NCBI RefSeq assembly: GCF_000145255.1
Contig: NC_014394.1
Coordinates: forward strand, 248,001-312,000
DNA from: Gallionella capsiferriformans ES-2
Lineage (GTDB): Bacteria; Pseudomonadota; Gammaproteobacteria; Burkholderiales; Gallionellaceae
Direction: 5' to 3'
Length of the DNA: 64,000 nucleotides
A program made the position numbers and the translations under genes. The notes below the pieces were generated by a model, which worked only from the letters and a program-made list of their open reading frames with translations, made no database searches and had not been told where the DNA came from. This document shows, piece by piece, positions 56,103 through 64,000 of the stretch; the stretch's first letter is position 1, and each line of letters begins with the position of its first letter.

Positions 56103-56717
56103 ATGAAATATATCCTTGCAATCTTGCTGGCAGCACTGTCGTTTAGCGCGCAAGCCGGCGCCATCGAGAAACTGAAAACCTTTATAGCGGCGACCCATTC
56201 GGCTCAGGCGAATTTTACTCAGGTCGTGCAGGACCAAAATGGTAAACGCATGCAAAGCGCCTCCGGCGTGATGCAGTTTCAGCGCCCGGGGCGTTTTCGC
56301 TGGACGTACCAAAAACCGTATGAGCAGATCATTGTTGGCGATGGTGCAAAATTCTGGCTGTATGACAAAGACTTGAATCAGGTTTCTGTGAAAAAACTCG
56401 ATGCGGCGCTGGGCAGTAGTCCTGCCGCCTTGCTGGCCGGTAGTAATGAGATCGAGCGTGGCTTTGTATTGAAAGAGGCTGGCAGCCGCGAGGGGTTCGA
56501 ATGGCTGCAGGCCACGCCCAAAGCGCAGGACAGCAGTTTTTCCGCTGTGCTGATGGGGTTTGATGCGGATGCTAGTCTGGTTGCGATGGAGCTGAACGAT
56601 ACCTTTGGTCATAAAACCGTGCTGCGATTCTCCGGGATGCAACGCAATCCTCGGGTGTCTGCGCAGCAATTTCAGTTCACGCCGCCTGCGGGTGCGGATG
56701 TGATCGCTGGAGATTAG
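56103..56717 (+). CDS. lolA: Outer-membrane lipoprotein carrier protein LolA
   Basis: LolA carries lipoproteins from LolCDE to LolB across the periplasm. The 204-residue protein has a signal peptide (about 1-20, ending QAGA) and the LolA core 'ANFTQVVQDQNGK' and 'GRFRWTYQKPYEQIIVGDG'. ftsK-lolA-rarA is a widely conserved order; here a KilA-N gene interrupts it. Confidence 0.94.
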   Translation: MKYILAILLAALSFSAQAGAIEKLKTFIAATHSAQANFTQVVQDQNGKRMQSASGVMQFQRPGRFRWTYQKPYEQIIVGDGAKFWLYDKDLNQVSVKKLDAALGSSPAALLAGSNEIERGFVLKEAGSREGFEWLQATPKAQDSSFSAVLMGFDADASLVAMELNDTFGHKTVLRFSGMQRNPRVSAQQFQFTPPAGADVIAGD

Positions 56718-56721
56718 TCGC

Positions 56722-57567
56722 ATGAAAAGCCGCACCATCAACGTCAAAGGCGGTGACATCACCATTGTTACTCGCGAAGAGCAGGACTACATCTCGCTCA
56801 CCGATATGGTCAAGCACTTCGATGGCGGTAGTGCTTTGATCGAACAATGGCTCAAAAACAAGGATACCGTGCTGTTTTTGGGAGTATGGGAGCAACTCAA
56901 CAACCCCGGCTTTAATTCTAATTCCCCCGAATTCGAGGGAATTAGAAACGAGGCTGGGCGCAATAGTTTTTTTCTGTCAGCCAAGAAATGGATAGATGCC
57001 ACGGGTGCAATTGGGCTGTATGCCAAAGCGGGGCGCTACGGCGGCACCTACGGCCACCGCGATATTGCCTTCGAGTTTGGCTCATGGCTTAGCCCGGAAT
57101 TTAAGCTCTACCTCATCAAGGAATTTCAACGCCTCAAAGACAAAGAAGCTAGCACCGCCTCGCTGGAATGGAGTTTTCAGCGCACCTTGTCCAAGGTCAA
57201 TTACAAGACACACACCGATGCCATTAAAGAACGGCTGATCCCGTCGCGCTTAACCAAGGCGCAGACTGGCATCATCTACGCCAGCGAGGCCGATTTGCTG
57301 AATGTTGCGCTGTTCGGTTTGACGGCTGTGCAGTGGCGACAAGCAAATACGGACGTGCCGGGAAATATGCGCGATGTTGCGACCTTGGAACAATTGGTGG
57401 TGTTGTCGAATCTGGAAAGTATCAATGCGGTGCTGATTCATCAAGGACTTGAGCCGTCCGAGCGCTTGACTCAGTTGAACAACATCGCGATTAGTCAGAT
57501 GCAGTCACTGCTGGGTAATCGTATGGTTAAAAAATTGGCAAAGCCAGTGGAAACGCTGAATGAATGA
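56722..57567 (+). CDS. KilA-N domain protein
   Basis: The 281-residue protein has an N-terminal KilA-N DNA-binding domain (about 15-120; 'ISLTDMVKHF', 'FFLSAKKWIDATGAIGLYAKAGRYGGTYGHRDIAFEFGSWLSPEFKLYLIKEFQRL'). A C-terminal helical region follows (about 125-275). KilA-N proteins are common in phages and in defence or mobile contexts, and their cellular role is poorly known. The gene lies four bases after lolA and overlaps rarA by eight bases, so it is embedded in a housekeeping operon. No integrase, repeats or phage genes are nearby, so it looks like a single acquired gene. Confidence 0.85.
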   Translation: MKSRTINVKGGDITIVTREEQDYISLTDMVKHFDGGSALIEQWLKNKDTVLFLGVWEQLNNPGFNSNSPEFEGIRNEAGRNSFFLSAKKWIDATGAIGLYAKAGRYGGTYGHRDIAFEFGSWLSPEFKLYLIKEFQRLKDKEASTASLEWSFQRTLSKVNYKTHTDAIKERLIPSRLTKAQTGIIYASEADLLNVALFGLTAVQWRQANTDVPGNMRDVATLEQLVVLSNLESINAVLIHQGLEPSERLTQLNNIAISQMQSLLGNRMVKKLAKPVETLNE

Positions 57568-58879
57568 TTTGTTCGCCGCCGCGCAACCGGATGCGCCGCT
57601 TGCAGAACGCTTGCGCCCGAAACACATCGATGAGGTGATCGGTCAGTCGCATTTACTGGGCGAGGGGCGTCCGTTGCGGCTGGCCTTTCAATCCGGTCGT
57701 CTGCATTCAATGATTTTGTGGGGGCCGCCGGGTGTGGGGAAAACCACCTTGGCGCGGCTGATGGCATCGGCTTTTGATGCCGAATTTATGCCCCTGTCCG
57801 CCGTATTGTCAGGCGTCAAAGACATCCGCGAAGCAATTGCTCAGGCGCAGCGCGTGTTGCAGCAGAACGGCCGCCATACCATCCTATTCGTGGATGAGGT
57901 ACACCGCTTCAACAAGTCGCAGCAGGATGCCTTTCTGCCGTTTGTCGAACAAGGTCTGGTCACTTTTATCGGCGCAACCACCGAAAATCCTTCCTTTGAA
58001 GTAAACAACGCGCTGCTCTCCCGCGCGCAGGTGTATGTGCTGCATGCCTTGTCGGAAGAGGAGCTGGGGCAATTATTTGAGCGTGCGCAAGCCGTGGCTA
58101 TGCCCGGTTTGAGCTTTGCGGACGATGCGCATGAACGTGTTATTGGTTACGCGGATGGCGATGCGCGCCGACTGCTCAATGTGCTCGAGCAGTTGCAGAC
58201 AGCCGCCGAAACCGCGGGTAAAACGCTTATCGATAGCGTTTTTCTCGATAATACGCTGGCGCAAAACCTGCGACGTTTCGATAAGGGCGGCGAAGCTTTC
58301 TATGATCAGATCTCCGCGTTGCACAAATCGGTGCGCGGCTCTAACCCGGATGCGGCACTTTACTGGCTGGTGAGGATGTTGGATGGTGGTGCGGATGCGC
58401 GCTATATGGCGCGGCGCATCGTGCGGATGGCGTGGGAGGATATCGGTCTGGCCGACCCCAGGGCCATTCAGTTGGCGAATGATGCGGCGCAAACCTATGA
58501 GCGGTTAGGTTCTCCGGAAGGCGAATTGGCGCTCGCACAAGCGGTAATCTATCTTGCCTGTGCGCCTAAGTCGAATGCGGGCTATGTCGCGTATAATGCC
58601 GCCCGCGCCTTTGTCGCTCAAGATGGTTCGCGGGAAGTGCCGCTGCATTTGCGCAATGCGCCGACCAAATTGATGAAGCAGCTCGATTACGGGCGCGACT
58701 ATCGTTATGCGCATAACGAAGCGGGTGGTTATGCTGCGGGCGAAAATTATTTTCCCGACGGCATGCCCGACGTGAGCTTTTACCAGCCTACCGAACGCGG
58801 CTTGGAAGGAAAAATTTCAGAAAAATTAACGCGTCTGCGGGAGCTCGATGAGCAGGCTCGTGCAGGCAGCAATAAATAA
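57560..58879 (+). CDS. rarA: Replication-associated recombination protein RarA (MgsA)
   Basis: RarA is a clamp-loader-like AAA+ ATPase acting at stalled replication forks. The 439-residue protein has Walker A GPPGVGKT (about 55-62), Walker B 'LFVDEVHRF' (about 109-117), sensor 1 '[11 protein letters not shown]' and the C-terminal tetramerisation domain. Its start overlaps the KilA-N gene. Confidence 0.95.
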   Translation: MNDLFAAAQPDAPLAERLRPKHIDEVIGQSHLLGEGRPLRLAFQSGRLHSMILWGPPGVGKTTLARLMASAFDAEFMPLSAVLSGVKDIREAIAQAQRVLQQNGRHTILFVDEVHRFNKSQQDAFLPFVEQGLVTFIGATTENPSFEVNNALLSRAQVYVLHALSEEELGQLFERAQAVAMPGLSFADDAHERVIGYADGDARRLLNVLEQLQTAAETAGKTLIDSVFLDNTLAQNLRRFDKGGEAFYDQISALHKSVRGSNPDAALYWLVRMLDGGADARYMARRIVRMAWEDIGLADPRAIQLANDAAQTYERLGSPEGELALAQAVIYLACAPKSNAGYVAYNAARAFVAQDGSREVPLHLRNAPTKLMKQLDYGRDYRYAHNEAGGYAAGENYFPDGMPDVSFYQPTERGLEGKISEKLTRLRELDEQARAGSNK

Positions 58880-58889
58880 AGGGGCTGGC

Positions 58890-59603
58890 TTGAGCGATTT
58901 TCAAACAAATTCAGATGATTGGCCTGAACATGCCGCAGCGCCCAATACGCATAACCGGGTGCTGGAACTGGTGCAGCAATACCTGCCTGCGGGTTTAAAG
59001 GTGTGTGATCTGCCCTGTGGCGCTGGGATGTTTTCGGCGCGGCTCTCGCAGCTCGGTATGGATGTCACCGCTGTTGATCTTGAAGCGGTAGAGCCTTTTT
59101 ATTTCGATAAGGCGCGCCGTGTGCTGGCGGATGCTAATCTGATTCTGCCGTTTGCAGACGGAGAGTTTGACGCGCTGGTTTCTATCGAAGGAATTGAGCA
59201 TCTGGAAAACCCGTCGTTTTTCATGCGCGAATGCGCGCGACTGGTGAAACCGGGCGGTCTGGTGATTCTGTCAACGCCTAATGTGGACAGCTATCGCTCC
59301 AGACGCTCCACCTATGTGCACGGCTTTCACAAGTATTTCAAACCCGTCAGCGCACATCACAAAATGGCGTGGCACTTGCATCCCATCGATATGACTTTTG
59401 TGCGGGGTGCGGTGCGCAAAGCGGGGCTGGAAATTCTAGAGGTCGCGGTCAACAGAATGACAGGGAAAAATCTCTGGAGCGAGGCGCTGCGCCCCATTTT
59501 CAATCGCAAGTTGCCGGCGGAGTTGCGCGGCGAGATTCCCTATTACGGGGAAGTCATCATTTATATTTTGAAAAAGCCCGCAGCCGATGGCGCGGGTGCA
59601 TAA
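58890..59603 (+). CDS. Class I SAM-dependent methyltransferase
   Basis: The methyltransferase has about 237 residues. It shows motif I 'VCDLPCGAGMFSARL', an acidic loop, 'FDALVSIEGIEHLENP' and 'LVKPGGLVILSTPN', typical of Methyltransf_11/25-type enzymes. The substrate cannot be told. I prefer TTG 58890 over an ATG at 58848 inside rarA, because AAAGGGG lies about five bases upstream and the extra N-terminal residues look non-conserved. It sits 12 bp before serS. Confidence 0.8.
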   Translation: MSDFQTNSDDWPEHAAAPNTHNRVLELVQQYLPAGLKVCDLPCGAGMFSARLSQLGMDVTAVDLEAVEPFYFDKARRVLADANLILPFADGEFDALVSIEGIEHLENPSFFMRECARLVKPGGLVILSTPNVDSYRSRRSTYVHGFHKYFKPVSAHHKMAWHLHPIDMTFVRGAVRKAGLEILEVAVNRMTGKNLWSEALRPIFNRKLPAELRGEIPYYGEVIIYILKKPAADGAGA

Positions 59604-59609
59604 GGATAA

Positions 59610-60974
<1,365 letters not shown>

Positions 60975-60998
60975 CAAGTTCTCATGAAATTGAGGCGC

Positions 60999-62495
60999 TT
61001 ATAAGGGTGGGTGTTGTCCGTCAATGGATCGCTGATCGGATAGTGAATAGGAAGCCTCTGTTTTGTCGCCGCCTGCCGTTGCTTTAAGTTTGCGTGGTGT
61101 GTGCAGGGAAAAGGCGGGTTTTTCACGTGTGCTGACAAGCTGGTAGTCGCGAGCAGGAGTTGTGTCGTCAGTCAGGCGGGTCAGCATGTCGTAATAGGCG
61201 CGGATGTTTTCGACAAAAATAACCGCTTCTCCGCCTCTGGCATAGCCGTGTTTAAGTTTTTCGAAATAAACCGGATTGTTAAGTTGCGGCAGCCATTTTT
61301 TTACTTCCACCCAGGAATCTGCATTGCCGCCTTTGCGTGCTGTCAGCGTGCGTGCATCTTCTAAGTGTCCCTGGCCTTGATTGTAGGCGGACAGCGCAAG
61401 CCAGGTGCGTTCAGGTTCCTCTATGCGGGGGGGTAATTGCTTTTTGATCAGTTCGAGATACTTTGCGCCAGCATTGATGCTCTCGCGGGCGTCCAGCCGG
61501 TTGGTGACGTTCATGCGGTCGGCGGTAGCCTCAGTTAGCATCATCATGCCGCGTACGTTGGTCATTGAGGTGGCAAGCGGATCCCAGTGCGATTCCTGAT
61601 AGGCGATGGCGGCGATCAGTCGCCAGTCCTCGTTAACAATCCGGCCGGCCTTCTCGAACAGGGTGCGAAATTTAGGCAGTGTTTTATTTGTCTGTTCGAT
61701 AAATTCAGCGGCGTCTAGCGTGGCCAGGCGGTCGTTATGACCGTAGTAACGATCCAGCAGTTTGTGCAGTTCACCATTTTTTTCGATTTCAGCGAAGAAC
61801 TGTTCGGCCTCGGCGATCAATTCGTTGTCTGCATCGTGAGGGAAGGCCCATGCAAGTTTGGACGGTTTCCCAATATCGAAGGCAACGGCTAGATTTTCGT
61901 AGTAATTGAGCATTTGAGAGATCTGCTCATGATTGGCGATGGTGAAGTCCAGCGATCTTTGAGCGACTTCTTTTAGCAAATCCTCCACGGTTTGCATCGT
62001 ACGCGACTCCCAGGCGAGTTGGGGTAATTGCTCCTTTAGTGCGATGAGTGCCTTTTCGTGTGTCGATCCGGCAACAACCGCAATGCGTTTGCCAATCAGA
62101 TCGTTCAAGTGTTTAGGGGCATCCTGATCCTGATTGAAAGCGACTTGCTCGCGTACCGTTAAAAAGCCGGGGCCTAATAAGAGTCCGCTGCTTTTTTGAT
62201 CGAGTCTGAAGCCCGAAGCCGACAAATGCGCCTGATGCTTTTGCAGTGTGGCACTGATTTGATCGGCAGGAACCAAGATGATTTTTAACGGGACGTAGAG
62301 ATGGTCAGCAAACTGCTGGGCAAGCTGCTTGGAAAATTCTTCATCGGAGAGCGTAGAGTCTTGAGCGATGACGACGATCAGTTCCTCGTCACTCCAGGAG
62401 GCGATGTGCTTGTTAAGATGGGTATAGCCGAACAGCATCAGTGCAAAAAAAACGCTGATTTGAAACAGCCGGATTATAAGTTTGTGTCGTTGCAT
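60999..62495 (-). CDS. mltF: Membrane-bound lytic murein transglycosylase F
   Basis: MltF cuts the glycan strands of peptidoglycan. The protein of about 498 residues has an N-terminal membrane/signal segment (about 5-25), a periplasmic SBP_bac_3-type domain (about 35-270) and a C-terminal SLT lysozyme-like domain (about 285-430) with the catalytic Glu in 'AIAYQESHWDPLA' and 'VRGMMMLTEATA'. ATG 62495 is preferred over a longer frame that would run up to the tRNA-Ser gene. It converges on serS. Confidence 0.9.
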   Translation of the reverse strand: MQRHKLIIRLFQISVFFALMLFGYTHLNKHIASWSDEELIVVIAQDSTLSDEEFSKQLAQQFADHLYVPLKIILVPADQISATLQKHQAHLSASGFRLDQKSSGLLLGPGFLTVREQVAFNQDQDAPKHLNDLIGKRIAVVAGSTHEKALIALKEQLPQLAWESRTMQTVEDLLKEVAQRSLDFTIANHEQISQMLNYYENLAVAFDIGKPSKLAWAFPHDADNELIAEAEQFFAEIEKNGELHKLLDRYYGHNDRLATLDAAEFIEQTNKTLPKFRTLFEKAGRIVNEDWRLIAAIAYQESHWDPLATSMTNVRGMMMLTEATADRMNVTNRLDARESINAGAKYLELIKKQLPPRIEEPERTWLALSAYNQGQGHLEDARTLTARKGGNADSWVEVKKWLPQLNNPVYFEKLKHGYARGGEAVIFVENIRAYYDMLTRLTDDTTPARDYQLVSTREKPAFSLHTPRKLKATAGGDKTEASYSLSDQRSIDGQHPPL

Positions 62496-62543
62496 GTCAT
62501 CATTCTGCACCAAATCACCGGTATCTGGTAGAATTCGCCTCAC

Positions 62544-62634
<91 letters not shown>

Positions 62635-62635
62635 A

Positions 62636-62674
62636 ATTAAAAAAGGACACCCATTCGGGTGTCCTTTTTTAATT
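62636..62674 (+). terminator. Terminator after tRNA-Ser
   Basis: AAAAAAGGACACCC and GGGTGTCCTTTTTT form a perfect stem around a short ATTC loop. With its A and T flanks it can terminate in both directions. It ends the tRNA-Ser transcript. Confidence 0.93.
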
Positions 62675-62787
62675 CTGAGTGAGGTGGCGTCTGGCAGTAT
62701 CGCGCGGGACGCGAACAGTCCTCTCTATCATCGGATTGGAAATGCCCATGACCGGGGTGTTTTTATTAACCGATATCCGTTCAGTGA

Positions 62788-62801
62788 TTGATTTATATCA
62801 A
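62788..62801 (+). promoter_or_regulatory. FNR/ANR box ahead of the cbb3 oxidase
   Basis: TTGATTTATATCAA is an exact match to the FNR consensus TTGAT-N4-ATCAA. Its centre lies about 41 bp before a transcription start expected from the -10 box TACTAT at 62823-62828, the standard place for FNR-activated (class II) promoters. It should induce the oxidase when oxygen is low. Confidence 0.88.
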
Positions 62802-62822
62802 ACGACACCCGCATATATCGTC

Positions 62823-62828
62823 TACTAT
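62823..62828 (+). promoter_or_regulatory. -10 element of the ccoN promoter
   Basis: TACTAT, 21 bp after the FNR box, matches a sigma-70 -10 hexamer. The transcript would begin near 62835 and have an untranslated leader of about 195 nt before the GTG start. Apart from this the 397-bp gap between tRNA-Ser and ccoN shows no gene. Confidence 0.65.
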
Positions 62829-63031
62829 TCGCTCATGCAATTCATGGTAAAGCTTGAGTGTTTTAGGTGGGAATGCGCGGCGGATTGTCGCAATTTGCTT
62901 TACTAAAACCTTGTGGATGTGCCATGATTGCGCAGCTTTATTTAAGCTGTAAGAAGAGATGGGTTAATTGCTTGGCAGTTGCGAAGCAAATAACTCATTA
63001 TTTTTAAACTTTGCTCTTGGGAGGAGATACT

Positions 63032-64000
63032 GTGGAAGCTACGCAAGCGACACCAGTAAAGTATGATATGGATATCGTCAGATGGTTTACCATCGCGGCG
63101 GTCATCTATGGGGTAGTAGGTACGTTGATCGGTGTGTATGTCGCATTCGAATTAGCGTTTCCGTTTTTAAACTTTGACATTCCTGAAATTACCTTCGGGC
63201 GTCTGCGTCCACTGCATACCAATGCGGTGATTTTTGCGTTTGGTGGTTGTGTACTGATGGCGACTGGTTTCTACATCGTGCAACGCACCGGCGCTACTAA
63301 GCTGTGGAGCAACACCATGGCGTGGTTTACGTTCTGGGGTTGGAATCTGATCATCGTTCTGGCTGTAATCACTTTGCCTCTGGGTCTGTCAGAAGGTAAG
63401 GAATACGCAGAATTGCCTTGGTGGGTTGATATTATGATTGCCGTGGTTTGGCTGTCATATGGTCTCAATTACATCATGACGATCGGTATCCGCAAGACGT
63501 CACACATCTATGTGTCAAACTGGTTCACGATGGGTATGATCGTTATGATCACTTACCTGCACGTGGTTAACAGCTTGGCTATTCCAGTGGATTGGGCGAC
63601 TTCGTACTCCATCTATTCTGGTGTTCAGGATGCGATGATTCAATGGTGGTGGGGTCATAACGCGGTTGGTTTCTATCTGACCGGCGGCTTCCTCGGTATC
63701 ATGTACTACTTCATCCCTAAGCAATCGGGTCGTCCAGTGTTCTCGTATCGTTTGTCTGTTCTGCATTTCTGGACACTGACTTTCGGTTACGTATGGCTGG
63801 GTGCTCACCATCTGCAATACACCGCATTGCCTGACTGGACCGGTTCACTCGGTGCAGCTGTTTCTCTGGCGATGATCATCCCTTCATGGGGTGGCGCGAT
63901 GAACGGTATGATGACGTTGTCCGGTGCATGGGACAAGCTGCGTACCGACTACATCCTGCGTTTCTTGGTTACTGCGATGGCGTTCTATGCGATGTCTACA
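63032..64000 (+). CDS. ccoN: cbb3-type cytochrome c oxidase subunit I, N-terminal part
   Basis: The first 323 codons of CcoN are present; the gene runs off the right edge. CcoN is the catalytic haem-copper subunit that reduces oxygen with high affinity. A GTG start at 63032 has a strong GGGAGGAG ribosome site. Visible landmarks are the low-spin haem ligand His in '[15 protein letters not shown]', the '[13 protein letters not shown]' segment with the copper-ligand His and Tyr/Val region, and the following '[15 protein letters not shown]' with the paired His copper ligands. At least seven membrane segments are seen. ccoO, ccoQ and ccoP are expected beyond the window. Confidence 0.95.
   Translation, partial: MEATQATPVKYDMDIVRWFTIAAVIYGVVGTLIGVYVAFELAFPFLNFDIPEITFGRLRPLHTNAVIFAFGGCVLMATGFYIVQRTGATKLWSNTMAWFTFWGWNLIIVLAVITLPLGLSEGKEYAELPWWVDIMIAVVWLSYGLNYIMTIGIRKTSHIYVSNWFTMGMIVMITYLHVVNSLAIPVDWATSYSIYSGVQDAMIQWWWGHNAVGFYLTGGFLGIMYYFIPKQSGRPVFSYRLSVLHFWTLTFGYVWLGAHHLQYTALPDWTGSLGAAVSLAMIIPSWGGAMNGMMTLSGAWDKLRTDYILRFLVTAMAFYAMST

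Noticed and set aside
62679..62906. Plus-strand 75-codon frame between tRNA-Ser and ccoN
   Set aside because: It runs across the FNR box and -10 element, has no ribosome site and lacks protein-like composition.

Overview
The window reads as a chromosomal segment of a betaproteobacterium. The 16S/23S sequences, the gene order and the housekeeping proteins fit that class. The mix of a sulfide:quinone-oxidoreductase-like flavoprotein, a cbb3 oxidase and an MSHA-type pilus would suit a microaerophilic lithotroph of the Gallionellaceae/Nitrosomonadales type. This placement is inference from recognition; no search was run. Coding density is high, genes are mostly in tight operons with ATGA/TAATG overlaps, and no insertion sequence, prophage or CRISPR array was seen.

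Layout: (1) 1-4245 holds the end of an unidentified gene, a sialidase-like BNR protein, a membrane protein, and folB, plsY and tsaD. (2) 4246-10215 is a complete rRNA operon: three tandem promoters, boxA, 16S, tRNA-Ile(GAT), tRNA-Ala(TGC), 23S, 5S and a terminator. (3) 10421-16821, minus strand: a diguanylate cyclase, a MoeB/ThiF-type E1-like enzyme, a small unknown, a CtpA protease, an EnvC-like murein hydrolase activator and gpmI. (4) 16904-23674: an ArsR-family repressor whose two cysteines are spaced as in the persulfide sensors BigR/SqrR, an SQR-like flavoprotein, an overlooked 54-residue protein, an RND efflux pair behind a perfect 34-bp palindrome, and a DUF2892 protein. (5) 23668-28469: a PglL/Wzy-type O-oligosaccharyltransferase, rhodanese, glutaredoxin, secB, an SH3 protein, gpsA and trmL. 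(6) 28556-44970: a 16-kb MSHA-type pilus operon (mshE, G, an 82-residue unknown, pilin mshA, C, D, O, P, Q, I, a PilN-like gene, J, K, L, M, N), followed by a convergent HD-GYP protein. (7) 46335-51673: comF and a full biotin cluster bioBFHCD. (8) 51741-60911: a DsbD/TauE-like membrane protein, a SCO copper chaperone, a LuxR response regulator, ftsK, lolA, a KilA-N protein, rarA, a methyltransferase and serS. (9) 60999-64000: mltF (minus), tRNA-Ser(CGA), and the start of ccoN behind a perfect FNR box.

Two things stand out. First, the ArsR/SQR/RND/DUF2892 block looks like a sulfide- or persulfide-responsive module with an efflux pump as an unusual member; rhodanese and glutaredoxin genes lie just downstream. 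Second, several different heptanucleotide repeat arrays are scattered through the window. Purine-rich 7-mers are often followed by pyrimidine-rich 7-mers. Three of these arrays sit inside genes in frame: in the cleaved leaders of two minor prepilins (mshD, mshO) and as an extra segment of about 48 residues in BioH.

Cyclic-di-GMP is a probable regulatory theme. MshE carries the duplicated MshEN motif known to bind c-di-GMP, an HD-GYP phosphodiesterase-type gene abuts the pilus operon, and a GGDEF cyclase lies elsewhere in the window. The PglL-like gene close upstream of the pilus operon suggests that the pilin may be glycosylated.
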